Assembly: GCA_003142435.1 (NCBI GenBank) | Contig: PLMI01000043.1 | Span: forward strand, 3,890 to 9,191 | Reading direction: 5' to 3' | Source of the DNA: Coxiellaceae bacterium | GTDB lineage: Bacteria; Pseudomonadota; Gammaproteobacteria; UBA9339 | Length of the DNA: 5,302 nucleotides | Part shown: piece after piece, positions 1 through 5,302 of the stretch | How the letters are laid out: each line of letters starts with the position of its first letter | Position numbering within the stretch: position 1 is the first letter of the stretch | Position numbers and translations under genes: made by a program | The notes under the pieces: generated by a model | What the model saw: the letters and a program-made list of their open reading frames with translations, nothing else | Told to the model about the DNA's origin: nothing | The model's database searches: none

Positions 1-1948
1 GGAGTTAAATGATTTATTGCGTTATATACCGGGTCCGGATTTTCCAACAGCTGCGATTATCAATGGACGAGCCGGTATTGTAGAAGCATATCGCACCGGC
101 CGCGGCCGTATTCACATTCGCTCTCGCGTTGAGATCGAAACGGACGAGGACAACGGTAAACAAGCCATAATAATTAAAGAATTACCATATCAAGTTAACA
201 AAGCAAAACTTTTGGAGAAAATAGGCGAGCTGATTCGTGAAAAGCGTTTAGATGGCATTACTGCCGTACGCGATGAGTCCGACAAAGATGGAATGCGCGT
301 GGTTATTGAATTGCGTCGCGGTGAAATTGCAGACGTAACTTTAAATAACCTTTTCATGAATACCCAAATGGAAGTTGTATTTGGCATTAATATGGTGGCA
401 CTCGATAATGGCCAGCCAAAACTTTTAAATTTAAAGCAACTGCTGGAATCATTTTTAGCGCATCGCCGCCAGGTTGTAATGCGCCGCAGCATTTTTGAGC
501 TCAAACAGGCAAGGGCGAGAGCACATATATTGGAAGGTTTAGGGATTGCTTTAGCTAATATCGATGAAATGGTTGCTTTGATTAAAGCCTCCAAAACGCC
601 AGCTGTTGCCAAAGAGAAAATGCTGGCCAGAACTTGGGACGTTGGGATGGTTAAAGCCTTGCTTGAACAAACTGATGCAGCAATTTCAAAGCCATTGGAT
701 TTAGATAAAAGTTTAGGTTTTTCTGAGGCTGGTTACCGCCTGTCTGATATTCAAGCACAAGCTATTTTGGAATTGCGATTACAACGCTTGACGGCGCTTG
801 AGCAAGATAAAATAATCAATGAATATAAAGAATTGCTGGGCTTAATAAAACAATTGCTTGATATTATTGGAAAGCCAAATCTTTTATCTGAAGTTGTCCG
901 CAATGAACTTATCGAGATAAAAAATGAGTTTGCAGATAAAAGGTTAACTGAAATTATTGAAGCTTCTCGTGATTTAACTCATGAAGACCTGATAACGCCA
1001 GAAGAAGTAGTTGTCACTTTGTCTCATGAGGGATATGCAAAAATTCAAGCAGTTTCTGATTATCAAGCGCAACGCCGCGGAGGCAAAGGAAAAGCGGCTA
1101 CGAGCGTTAAAGAAGAAGACTTTATCGAGCATCTTTTTATCGCCAACACTCATGACACTATTTTGTGTTTTTCGAATCGCGGCAAAGTCTATTGGCTTAA
1201 AGTTTATTTATTGCCACAAGGAAGTAGAATTGCTCGCGGTAAACCTTTAGTAAACCTTTTGCCGCTTGAGGAAGGAGAACGAATTAGCACAATTTTGCCT
1301 GTTCGCGAATATTCTGAAAACAATTTTGTTTTTATGGCAACGTCCAAAGGCATTGTGAAAAAAGTGTCCTTAGATAATTTTTCTAATCCTAGAGCAAATG
1401 GCATTATCGCAGTTGATTTAAAAGAAGATGATTACCTGGTTGACGTTGCTTTGACTGACGGCAATTGTGATGTGATGATGTTTAGCGATGCCGGAAAAGT
1501 AATTCGTTTTGCGGAAAATCAAGTTCGTTCTATGGGACGAGTTGCAATGGGAGTGCGAGGTATAAAACTTAAATCAGGGCAGAAAGTTATTTCTCTTGCT
1601 GTAATTAAAAACAATGAGGGCGCAATTCTAACCGCTACAGCAAATGGTTATGGCAAAAGAACTGATGTTGGCAATTACCCAATTGTAAATCGCGGAGCCC
1701 AGGGAGTTGTTTCAATTCAGGTAACGCCGCGAAATGGTGAGGTTGTAAAGGCTTTGCATGTCGTAGATGGTGATGAAATTATGTTGATAAGCGACCAGGG
1801 CACTTTGGTGCGAACACGAGTTGATGAGATTTCCGTTGTTGGACGCAATACTCAAGGTGTGCATTTGATTAATTTGCATGAGGGCGAAAAGCTTGTTGGT
1901 TTGCAACGAGTTGCTGAAACTGAACCAGCTGAAAGTATTGGTAATTGA
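1..1948 (+). CDS. gyrA: DNA gyrase subunit A, 3' portion (5' end outside window)
   Basis: GyrA is the DNA-cleaving and wrapping subunit of the A2B2 gyrase, which introduces negative supercoils using ATP. The reading frame is open from base 2 (residues ELNDLLRYIPGPDF) and ends at a TGA at 1946-1948. The TTG at 17 is an internal leucine codon, not a start. About 648 residues are present. By comparison with E. coli GyrA, roughly 205-210 N-terminal residues are missing, including the winged-helix domain with the catalytic tyrosine and the quinolone-resistance region. Visible parts are the tower and coiled-coil region (PYQVNKAKLLEKI, DESDKDGMR, FGINMVAL, QAQAILELRLQRLT) and then, from about base 985, the beta-pinwheel C-terminal domain. 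The GyrA box QRRGGKG, needed for DNA wrapping, is intact at 1070-1090. The long acidic tail of E. coli GyrA is absent: only nine residues follow VGLQRVAE. ParC is excluded by the GyrA box and by near-identity to GyrA over many blocks. Confidence 0.98.
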   Translation, partial: ELNDLLRYIPGPDFPTAAIINGRAGIVEAYRTGRGRIHIRSRVEIETDEDNGKQAIIIKELPYQVNKAKLLEKIGELIREKRLDGITAVRDESDKDGMRVVIELRRGEIADVTLNNLFMNTQMEVVFGINMVALDNGQPKLLNLKQLLESFLAHRRQVVMRRSIFELKQARARAHILEGLGIALANIDEMVALIKASKTPAVAKEKMLARTWDVGMVKALLEQTDAAISKPLDLDKSLGFSEAGYRLSDIQAQAILELRLQRLTALEQDKIINEYKELLGLIKQLLDIIGKPNLLSEVVRNELIEIKNEFADKRLTEIIEASRDLTHEDLITPEEVVVTLSHEGYAKIQAVSDYQAQRRGGKGKAATSVKEEDFIEHLFIANTHDTILCFSNRGKVYWLKVYLLPQGSRIARGKPLVNLLPLEEGERISTILPVREYSENNFVFMATSKGIVKKVSLDNFSNPRANGIIAVDLKEDDYLVDVALTDGNCDVMMFSDAGKVIRFAENQVRSMGRVAMGVRGIKLKSGQKVISLAVIKNNEGAILTATANGYGKRTDVGNYPIVNRGAQGVVSIQVTPRNGEVVKALHVVDGDEIMLISDQGTLVRTRVDEISVVGRNTQGVHLINLHEGEKLVGLQRVAETEPAESIGN

Positions 1949-1974
1949 TTTTTTGTAGGTATGAAATTTAATTT

Positions 1975-2661
1975 ATGATTCAATCTCCATCAGTTAAAAA
2001 TAAACCTATTCCCGTTATTGCCATAGATGGGCCCACGGCTTCAGGTAAAGGAACAATAGGCAGAAAATTAGCCAAACAGCTTGGCTGGAATTTCCTAGAT
2101 AGCGGAGCAATTTACCGTGTGTTAGCGCTGTCAGCTTTAAATCAAAACGTACAAGCAAATGATCAAGAAACTATAATGTCGATTGCATCTACTTTAGATA
2201 TTGAATTTGTTTTTGATGGCACCGAAAAAGTTATTTCTTCCGGATTTGATGTCACTAATGCCATTAGGCAAGAAGGATGCGGTGTTTTTGCCTCTCAAGT
2301 TGCAGTTTTGCCTAAAGTTCGCGAAGCCTTATTAGAATGCCAGAAACACTTTCGGATTTCCCCGGGTTTAGTTGCAGACGGCCGGGATATGGGAACTTTA
2401 GTTTTTCCTGATGCCATTTTGAAAGTTTTTTTGGTTGCAAGCGTGTCTGAACGCGCCAAAAGGCGTTTTCAGCAGTTGCAAGAGAAAGGCATAAGTGCTA
2501 ATCTGCACGATGTCGAATTAGATTTAGTAGAAAGAGATGCAAGGGATGAAAAGAGGCTAATAGCTCCTTTAAAGCCTGCGGGAGATGCAGTCATAATCGA
2601 TACGACAAATTTAAATATAGACGAAGTAGTTAAGAAAATTATTTCACTATACAAAATTTAA
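1975..2661 (+). CDS. cmk: Cytidylate (CMP/dCMP) kinase
   Basis: This cytoplasmic enzyme phosphorylates CMP and dCMP to the diphosphates with ATP, recycling pyrimidine nucleotides from RNA turnover and lipid synthesis. The 228 residues match the long bacterial Cmk form (E. coli 227). The P-loop GPTASGKGT is at residues 19-27, the substrate-side motif DSGAIYR at 42-48, GRDMGT at 136-141, and the lid-type segment ERDARDEKR at 186-194, corresponding to ERDDRDRNR in E. coli. The ATG at 1975 is the only plausible start. An in-frame TAA at 1969-1971 closes the frame upstream, and the next in-frame ATG is far beyond the P-loop. No good SD precedes it: the only purine-rich triplet, AGG at 1957-1959, is 15 bases away. 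Translation may therefore depend on coupling to gyrA, whose stop lies 26 bases upstream. In many gammaproteobacteria cmk directly precedes rpsA, as here. Confidence 0.97.
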   Translation: MIQSPSVKNKPIPVIAIDGPTASGKGTIGRKLAKQLGWNFLDSGAIYRVLALSALNQNVQANDQETIMSIASTLDIEFVFDGTEKVISSGFDVTNAIRQEGCGVFASQVAVLPKVREALLECQKHFRISPGLVADGRDMGTLVFPDAILKVFLVASVSERAKRRFQQLQEKGISANLHDVELDLVERDARDEKRLIAPLKPAGDAVIIDTTNLNIDEVVKKIISLYKI

Positions 2662-2689
2662 AAAAGATTTTTGATTATTTTTTTTATTT

Positions 2690-2785
2690 GGTGCTTTCTT
2701 TAACAATGGATTTATGTTGTTAAAGGAGGCGTTTCGTTAACCTTATGTGCTTGTTATTTTAAGCACTTTTTTTTGTACTTAGAGT
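2690..2785 (+). promoter_or_regulatory. rpsA 5' leader, putative autogenous control region with SD-sequestering hairpin
   Basis: Bases 2693-2706 pair with 2717-2730 over 14 contiguous base pairs, two of them G-U. Weaker G-U pairs can extend the helix at both ends, to 2690-2733. The right arm contains a perfect AGGAGG (2724-2729), so the hairpin hides it, and the loop side carries GGA at 2708-2710. A second hairpin follows at 2747-2766, then eight T at 2767-2774 and the rpsA ATG at 2786. The AGGAGG serves no obvious gene: no start codon lies 4-12 bases after it. In E. coli and relatives, S1 represses its own mRNA through a folded leader with GGA-bearing hairpins and no proper SD. The layout here fits that scheme, but the assignment is inference. 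No convincing sigma70 promoter was found in the gap; transcription probably reads through from gyrA-cmk or starts inside cmk. Confidence 0.55.
2747..2774 (+). terminator. Intrinsic-terminator-like hairpin plus T8 in the rpsA leader
   Basis: GTGCTT at 2747-2752 pairs perfectly with AAGCAC at 2761-2766 around an 8-base loop, and eight T follow directly. This is the form of a rho-independent terminator, though the stem is short with only three G-C pairs. It ends 12 bases before the rpsA start, so no independent rpsA promoter fits downstream of it. If it works, it is partial termination after cmk or an attenuator. Otherwise it is simply a leader hairpin with a U-rich stretch, a favoured binding sequence for S1. 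Confidence 0.4.
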
Positions 2786-4444
2786 ATGGCCGATAATAAA
2801 AGTTTTGCAGAGTTGTTTCAGGAAAAAACAGAAGCAACGAAATTGGTTCCAGGATCCGTTATTAATGCAGAAGTGGTTGAAGTTGGATCAGATTACGTAG
2901 TATTAAATGCTCGTCTTAAATCAGAAGTTCGTGTTCCAAAAGATGAATTTCGTGACATTGAAAATGAAGTTGACGTTAAAGTTGGAGATATAGTCGAAGT
3001 TGTTTTAGAAAGTGTTGAAAACGGCTATGGAAAAACAGTTCTTTCCCGAGCTAAAGCTGCACGCGTTAAAACATTGTTACAATTAGAAGAAGCTGTCGCA
3101 AGTAATGAAAGCGTTTGGGGAACAATTACAGAACGCGTCCGTGGCGGATTTACTGTTGAAGTAGGAAAAGTAAAAGCATTTTTACCTGCTTCTTTATTGG
3201 ATACTAAACAAGTTAGAGATCCAACCCCATATATCACTGGAAAACCAGAAAAGTTCAAAGTTATAAAAATTGATAAGCAGAATAACAACAACGTTGTTTT
3301 ATCTCGCAAAGCTGTTGTCGAAGAAGAAAGCGGTGCTGAACGTGCTGCTATTTTAGGTACATTAAAAGAAGGCGATGAAGTTAAGGGCGTAGTGAAAAAT
3401 ATTACTGATTACGGTGTATTTATTGATCTTGGAGGGGTCGATGGCTTATTGCACATTACAGACATGTCATGGAAAAGAATTCGCCATCCGAGCGAGATTC
3501 TTTCAGTAGGCCAGGAAGTTAACGTGGTAATCCTTAAATTTGATCCAGAGAAGAAGCGTGTATCATTGGGATTAAAACAGCTTGGTGAAGATCCGTGGTC
3601 GGGTATTGACCGCCGTTACCCGGTTGGCTCACGGCTTTTTGGCAAAGTTACCAATATCGCCGATTATGGTTGTTTTGTAGAGATTGAACCTGGCATTGAA
3701 GGCTTGGTGCATATGTCAGAAATGGATTGGACGAATAAAAACGTCAATCCAGCAAAGATGGTGTCAGTTGGCCAGGAAGTTGAAGTTATGGTTTTAGAAA
3801 TTGATGCTTCACGCCGTAGAATTTCTTTGGGCATGAAACAATGCCATCCAAATCCATGGCAAGAATTTGCAGCACAACATCATAAGGATGAAAAAATTAC
3901 AGGTAAAATTAAATCTATTACTGATTTTGGTATCTTTTTAGGGTTAACAGGAAATATCGATGGTTTAGTGCATTTATCTGATTTGTCGTGGACCGAACCT
4001 GGCGAAAAAGCGATTAGAAACTATAAAAAAGGCCAAGACGTTGAGGCGGTCATTCTTGCTATTGATCCTGAAAGAGAGCGTATTTCACTTGGCATCAAGC
4101 AACTCGAGTCGGATATTTATGGCGAATATCTAGCCAAAAATCCGAAGGGCACTGTTGTTACAGGTAAAGTTACCGAAGTTACAGCAAAAAGTGCCTTAGT
4201 TGATTTAGGCGGAGACATAGTTGGAAAGATTCGTGTTTCAGAAGCGAGCAAAGACAACATAAAAGAAATAAGCGAATTTTTAGCAGTGGGTGATGAAATA
4301 GAAGCCAAGGTTATTGGTTTTGATAAAAAGAGCAGAAATATAAACTTATCGATTAAGGAATTGCAAGATGAAATTCAATCGGAAGCAGCTCCGTCTGCGA
4401 GTTTAGGGGATTTGCTAAAGGAGCAGATGGAAAAAGAAGATTAG
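2786..4444 (+). CDS. rpsA: 30S ribosomal protein S1
   Basis: S1 is the large RNA-binding protein at the 30S mRNA exit side. It captures and unfolds mRNAs, especially those with weak SDs or structured leaders. The 552 residues match the six-domain proteobacterial form (E. coli 557). Six S1/OB-fold repeats begin near residues 21, 105, 193, 278, 365 and 454. Domains 3-5 carry the clearest signature, as in ITDYGVFIDLGGVDGLLHI, IADYGCFVEIEPGIEGLVHM and ITDFGIFLGLTGNIDGLVHL. Domains 1 and 2 are the divergent ribosome-docking type. The start is the ATG at 2786, because an in-frame TAG at 2780-2782 closes the frame just upstream. The only purine run before it, AGAG at 2781-2784, is too close to act as a normal SD, so initiation looks SD-independent, as for E. 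coli rpsA. The TAG stop overlaps the left end of a long palindrome. The protein ends LGDLLKEQMEKED, with no sign of truncation. Confidence 0.98.
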   Translation: MADNKSFAELFQEKTEATKLVPGSVINAEVVEVGSDYVVLNARLKSEVRVPKDEFRDIENEVDVKVGDIVEVVLESVENGYGKTVLSRAKAARVKTLLQLEEAVASNESVWGTITERVRGGFTVEVGKVKAFLPASLLDTKQVRDPTPYITGKPEKFKVIKIDKQNNNNVVLSRKAVVEEESGAERAAILGTLKEGDEVKGVVKNITDYGVFIDLGGVDGLLHITDMSWKRIRHPSEILSVGQEVNVVILKFDPEKKRVSLGLKQLGEDPWSGIDRRYPVGSRLFGKVTNIADYGCFVEIEPGIEGLVHMSEMDWTNKNVNPAKMVSVGQEVEVMVLEIDASRRRISLGMKQCHPNPWQEFAAQHHKDEKITGKIKSITDFGIFLGLTGNIDGLVHLSDLSWTEPGEKAIRNYKKGQDVEAVILAIDPERERISLGIKQLESDIYGEYLAKNPKGTVVTGKVTEVTAKSALVDLGGDIVGKIRVSEASKDNIKEISEFLAVGDEIEAKVIGFDKKSRNINLSIKELQDEIQSEAAPSASLGDLLKEQMEKED

Positions 4445-4587
4445 ACTTCATTTAAAACCTGCGTCTTTTAACTTACTGCTGCGTTGCACGCGCGTTCGCC
4501 ATGCTCATTTACTTAAATGTAAACCGCGCTGGCTCACTTCACGTGCGCCTTGCATTAAGTTAAAATACTTGATTTTAAAAGAAGTCT
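4443..4587. repeat. Long imperfect palindrome, possible interspersed or MITE-like repeat
   Basis: The element can fold almost end to end. Bases 4443-4457 pair with 4573-4587 at 14 of 15 positions, starting AGACTTC/GAAGTCT. Bases 4466-4479 pair with 4552-4565 at 13 of 14. Inside lie GCACG 4486-4490 with CGTGC 4542-4546, GCCA 4498-4501 with TGGC 4530-4533, and TTTAC 4508-4512 with GTAAA 4519-4523. The GC-rich core differs from the AT-rich surroundings. Its left end takes in the last two bases of the rpsA TAG. It encodes nothing visible. Size and form suit a non-autonomous palindromic repeat of the ERIC or MITE kind, but it does not look like ERIC itself. In RNA it would form a strong 3' hairpin on rpsA mRNA. 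No T tract follows, so it is not a classic intrinsic terminator. That it occurs elsewhere in the genome is inferred, not seen. Confidence 0.6.
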
Positions 4588-4593
4588 AGCAAT

Positions 4594-4634
4594 ACCCGGG
4601 GTCGTAGCGTGTTTTGTGAGGCGCAACCCCAGGT
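4594..4634. repeat. Short GC-rich palindrome, possible REP-like unit
   Basis: ACCCGGGGT at 4594-4602 pairs with ACCCCAGGT at 4626-4634 at 8 of 9 positions, around a 23-base interior that has further weak GC pairing. The arms are much richer in GC than the surroundings, which is typical of REP-like extragenic palindromes. It sits seven bases after the longer palindrome, so the two could be one composite insertion. It could also act as a processing or stability hairpin. There is no T tract after it. Confidence 0.45.
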
Positions 4635-4667
4635 GAAAGGAGATCGTAAAATTTAAGCTCTGTAATA

Positions 4668-4751
4668 GCGAAACAAATTAGATTTTTGCGAAAATTTGTA
4701 TGTTATTGATTTTATTGGTTATTTTTCTAATATGTTTTTGTTTCGCAAAAA
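4668..4751. repeat. AT-rich inverted repeat with two competing left arms
   Basis: GCGAAACAAA at 4668-4677 is a perfect 10-base inverted match to 4737-4746. TTAGA 4678-4682 with TCTAA 4726-4730 can extend it across a 6-base bulge. A second segment, 4683-4693 (TTTTTGCGAAA), is a perfect 11-base inverted match to 4741-4751. The two left arms share GCGAAA and compete for the same right arm, so only one pairing can form at a time. The repeat encloses the candidate lapA promoter. It could be a DNA operator or, in read-through transcripts, a switchable hairpin. Confidence 0.5.
4706..4733 (+). promoter_or_regulatory. Possible sigma70 promoter for lapAB
   Basis: TTGATT at 4706-4711 and TAATAT at 4728-4733 are spaced by 16 bases, each matching four of the six consensus positions. 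Transcription would start near 4740, giving a leader of about 55 bases before lapA. In AT-rich DNA such matches arise easily. The support is its position just upstream of lapA, after the repeat-filled gap, and its place inside an inverted repeat. Confidence 0.3.
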
Positions 4752-4796
4752 GTCTTTTATGCCGAATTCTGTTAAAAATATATTGAGGATGAACTA

Positions 4797-5084
4797 ATGC
4801 GCGTCTTTTCATACGTGGTTTTACTTTTAATTATGGTGTTGGGTTTGATATTCGCCATTTTAAATTCAGCACAAGTTTCATTTAACTATTACCTTGGAGT
4901 AAAGCAGATTTCACTTTCACTTCTATTGGTTTTAACTCTTGGTGTAGGCATTATCATTGGTTTTATTTTTACCTTGATTTCTGTGATTAAACAAAAAAAG
5001 GAAAATTACAGGCTTAAAACACGAATCAAAGATATCGAAAAGGAACTTGAGAATTTGCGATCTATTCCAATAAAAGGAGAGTAG
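4797..5084 (+). CDS. lapA: Lipopolysaccharide assembly protein LapA (DUF1049, formerly YciS)
   Basis: LapA is a small inner-membrane protein that acts with LapB in regulating LPS synthesis, which centres on control of LpxC turnover by FtsH. The 95 residues show the family plan: transmembrane helix 1 at about 4-22, a short loop with NSAQVSFNYYLG (23-34; E. coli has QQVTFNYLL), helix 2 at about 39-64 with the glycine-rich GVGIIIG, and a charged cytoplasmic coiled coil at about 66-89 (RLKTRIKDIEKELENL). E. coli LapA is 102 residues, so length is normal. GAGG at 4785-4788 lies eight bases before the ATG and supports this start. lapB follows after four bases with its SD inside the lapA 3' end, so the two are co-transcribed. 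In E. coli ihfB lies just upstream; here there is a repeat-filled gap. Confidence 0.93.
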   Translation: MRVFSYVVLLLIMVLGLIFAILNSAQVSFNYYLGVKQISLSLLLVLTLGVGIIIGFIFTLISVIKQKKENYRLKTRIKDIEKELENLRSIPIKGE

Positions 5085-5088
5085 CTCA

Positions 5089-5302
5089 ATGCTGCAGTTA
5101 TTTTTGCTATTGCTTCCTATTGCAGCTTTGGCAGGTTGGTATTACGGGTATTCGCAAAAACGTGAAGTGCAAGAAAAAAATGAAGGCAATAACGTTTCGC
5201 CATTGCACGAAGATTATTTTTTAGGATTGAATTACCTTATTAACGAAGAACCCGACAAGGCAGTCGACGTTTTCATAAGAATGCTTGAAGTAAACAGTGA
5301 TA
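5089..5302 (+). CDS. lapB: Lipopolysaccharide assembly protein LapB (YciM), 5' part, runs off window
   Basis: LapB is an inner-membrane-anchored TPR protein facing the cytoplasm. It helps FtsH degrade LpxC, the committed enzyme of lipid A synthesis, and so sets LPS level. The frame is open from the ATG at 5089 to the window edge and gives 71 residues. It begins MLQLFLLLLPIAALAGWYYG, close to E. coli MLELLFLLLPVAAAYGWYMG, and forms the N-terminal membrane anchor (about residues 2-21). A charged linker follows. The first TPR starts near residue 40 with HEDYFLGLNYLINEEPDKAV (E. coli SRDYVAGVNFLLSNQQDKAV). The remaining TPRs and the C-terminal rubredoxin-like metal site lie outside the window. 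AGGAG at 5075-5079, nine bases before the ATG and inside the lapA end, is a strong SD. Confidence 0.93.
   Translation, partial: MLQLFLLLLPIAALAGWYYGYSQKREVQEKNEGNNVSPLHEDYFLGLNYLINEEPDKAVDVFIRMLEVNSD

Larger units (their letters stand above)
4445..4796. other. 352-base gap without a gene, filled by three inverted repeats
   Basis: No open frame here resembles a protein on either strand, and no remnant of ihfB, the usual gene at this position in E. coli, is recognisable. The gap divides into a long palindrome from the rpsA stop to 4587, a compact GC-rich palindrome at 4594-4634 followed by an orphan AAAGGAG (4636-4642), and an AT-rich inverted repeat at 4668-4751 around a candidate promoter. 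GAGG at 4785-4788 is the lapA SD. Base composition changes sharply: the two left repeats are rich in CpG-containing blocks, while 4670-4790 is very AT-rich. Confidence 0.8.

Noticed and set aside
17..19. TTG as a start codon for the first gene
   Set aside because: The frame is open to the left edge and encodes conserved GyrA residues (LNDLLRYIPGPDF), so this is an internal leucine codon of a gene cut by the window.
190..612. 140-codon minus-strand open frame inside gyrA
   Set aside because: It lies wholly antisense to conserved GyrA codons and its translation shows no family features. It is a shadow of the real gene.
2651..2686. A-run then T-run after cmk as an intrinsic terminator
   Set aside because: The possible stem is almost entirely A-T pairs with no GC core, so it is too weak to call. 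The hairpin at 2747-2774 is the better candidate.
2671..2746. sigma70 promoter for rpsA in the cmk-rpsA gap
   Set aside because: TTGATT at 2671, TTGGTG at 2688 and TTGTTA at 2717 were tried as -35 boxes, but none has an acceptable -10 at 16-18 bases.
2747..2785. GTG at 2747 as an upstream in-frame start for rpsA, using the AGGAGG
   Set aside because: The frame is closed by an in-frame TAG at 2780-2782 before the rpsA ATG.
3025..3309. 94-codon minus-strand open frame inside rpsA
   Set aside because: It is antisense to the S1 domain 1-2 coding region and has no recognisable protein features.
4443..4642. A tRNA, CRISPR unit or other known structured RNA in the rpsA-lapA gap
   Set aside because: There is no cloverleaf with conserved T-arm bases or CCA end, no regularly spaced direct repeats, and no recognisable riboswitch core. 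The folding is explained by simple palindromes.

Overview
The window is a block of housekeeping genes, all on the + strand, from an AT-rich gammaproteobacterium. In order it holds the 3' three-quarters of gyrA (DNA gyrase subunit A), cmk (cytidylate kinase), rpsA (ribosomal protein S1), lapA and the first 71 codons of lapB (the LapA/LapB pair that controls LPS synthesis). Linkage of cmk-rpsA with lapA-lapB is typical of Gammaproteobacteria, and the protein sequences read as gammaproteobacterial throughout. The low GC and the loss of genes usually found in this neighbourhood fit a host-associated or reduced genome, possibly of Legionellales/Coxiellales type. That placement is inference.

Layout: gyrA runs in from the left edge and ends at 1948. 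After 26 bases cmk begins, with no convincing Shine-Dalgarno (SD) sequence. A 124-base leader separates cmk from rpsA. It can form a long hairpin that hides a perfect but apparently unused AGGAGG, then a short hairpin followed by eight T. rpsA itself starts without a usable SD, which resembles the autogenously controlled rpsA leaders of gammaproteobacteria. The stretch 4445-4796 has no gene. It is filled by three separate inverted repeats: a roughly 145-base imperfect palindrome that starts inside the rpsA stop codon, a 41-base GC-rich palindrome, and an AT-rich inverted repeat that encloses a possible lapA promoter. lapA and lapB follow with good SDs and a 4-base gap, clearly as one operon.

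Two absences stand out. gyrA abuts cmk directly, where relatives such as Pseudomonas have serC, pheA, hisC and aroA. No ihfB lies between rpsA and lapA, where E. coli has one. I see no mobile-element protein, defence system, CRISPR array, tRNA or rRNA. The unusual content is regulatory and repeat structure in the non-coding gaps, not a new protein system.
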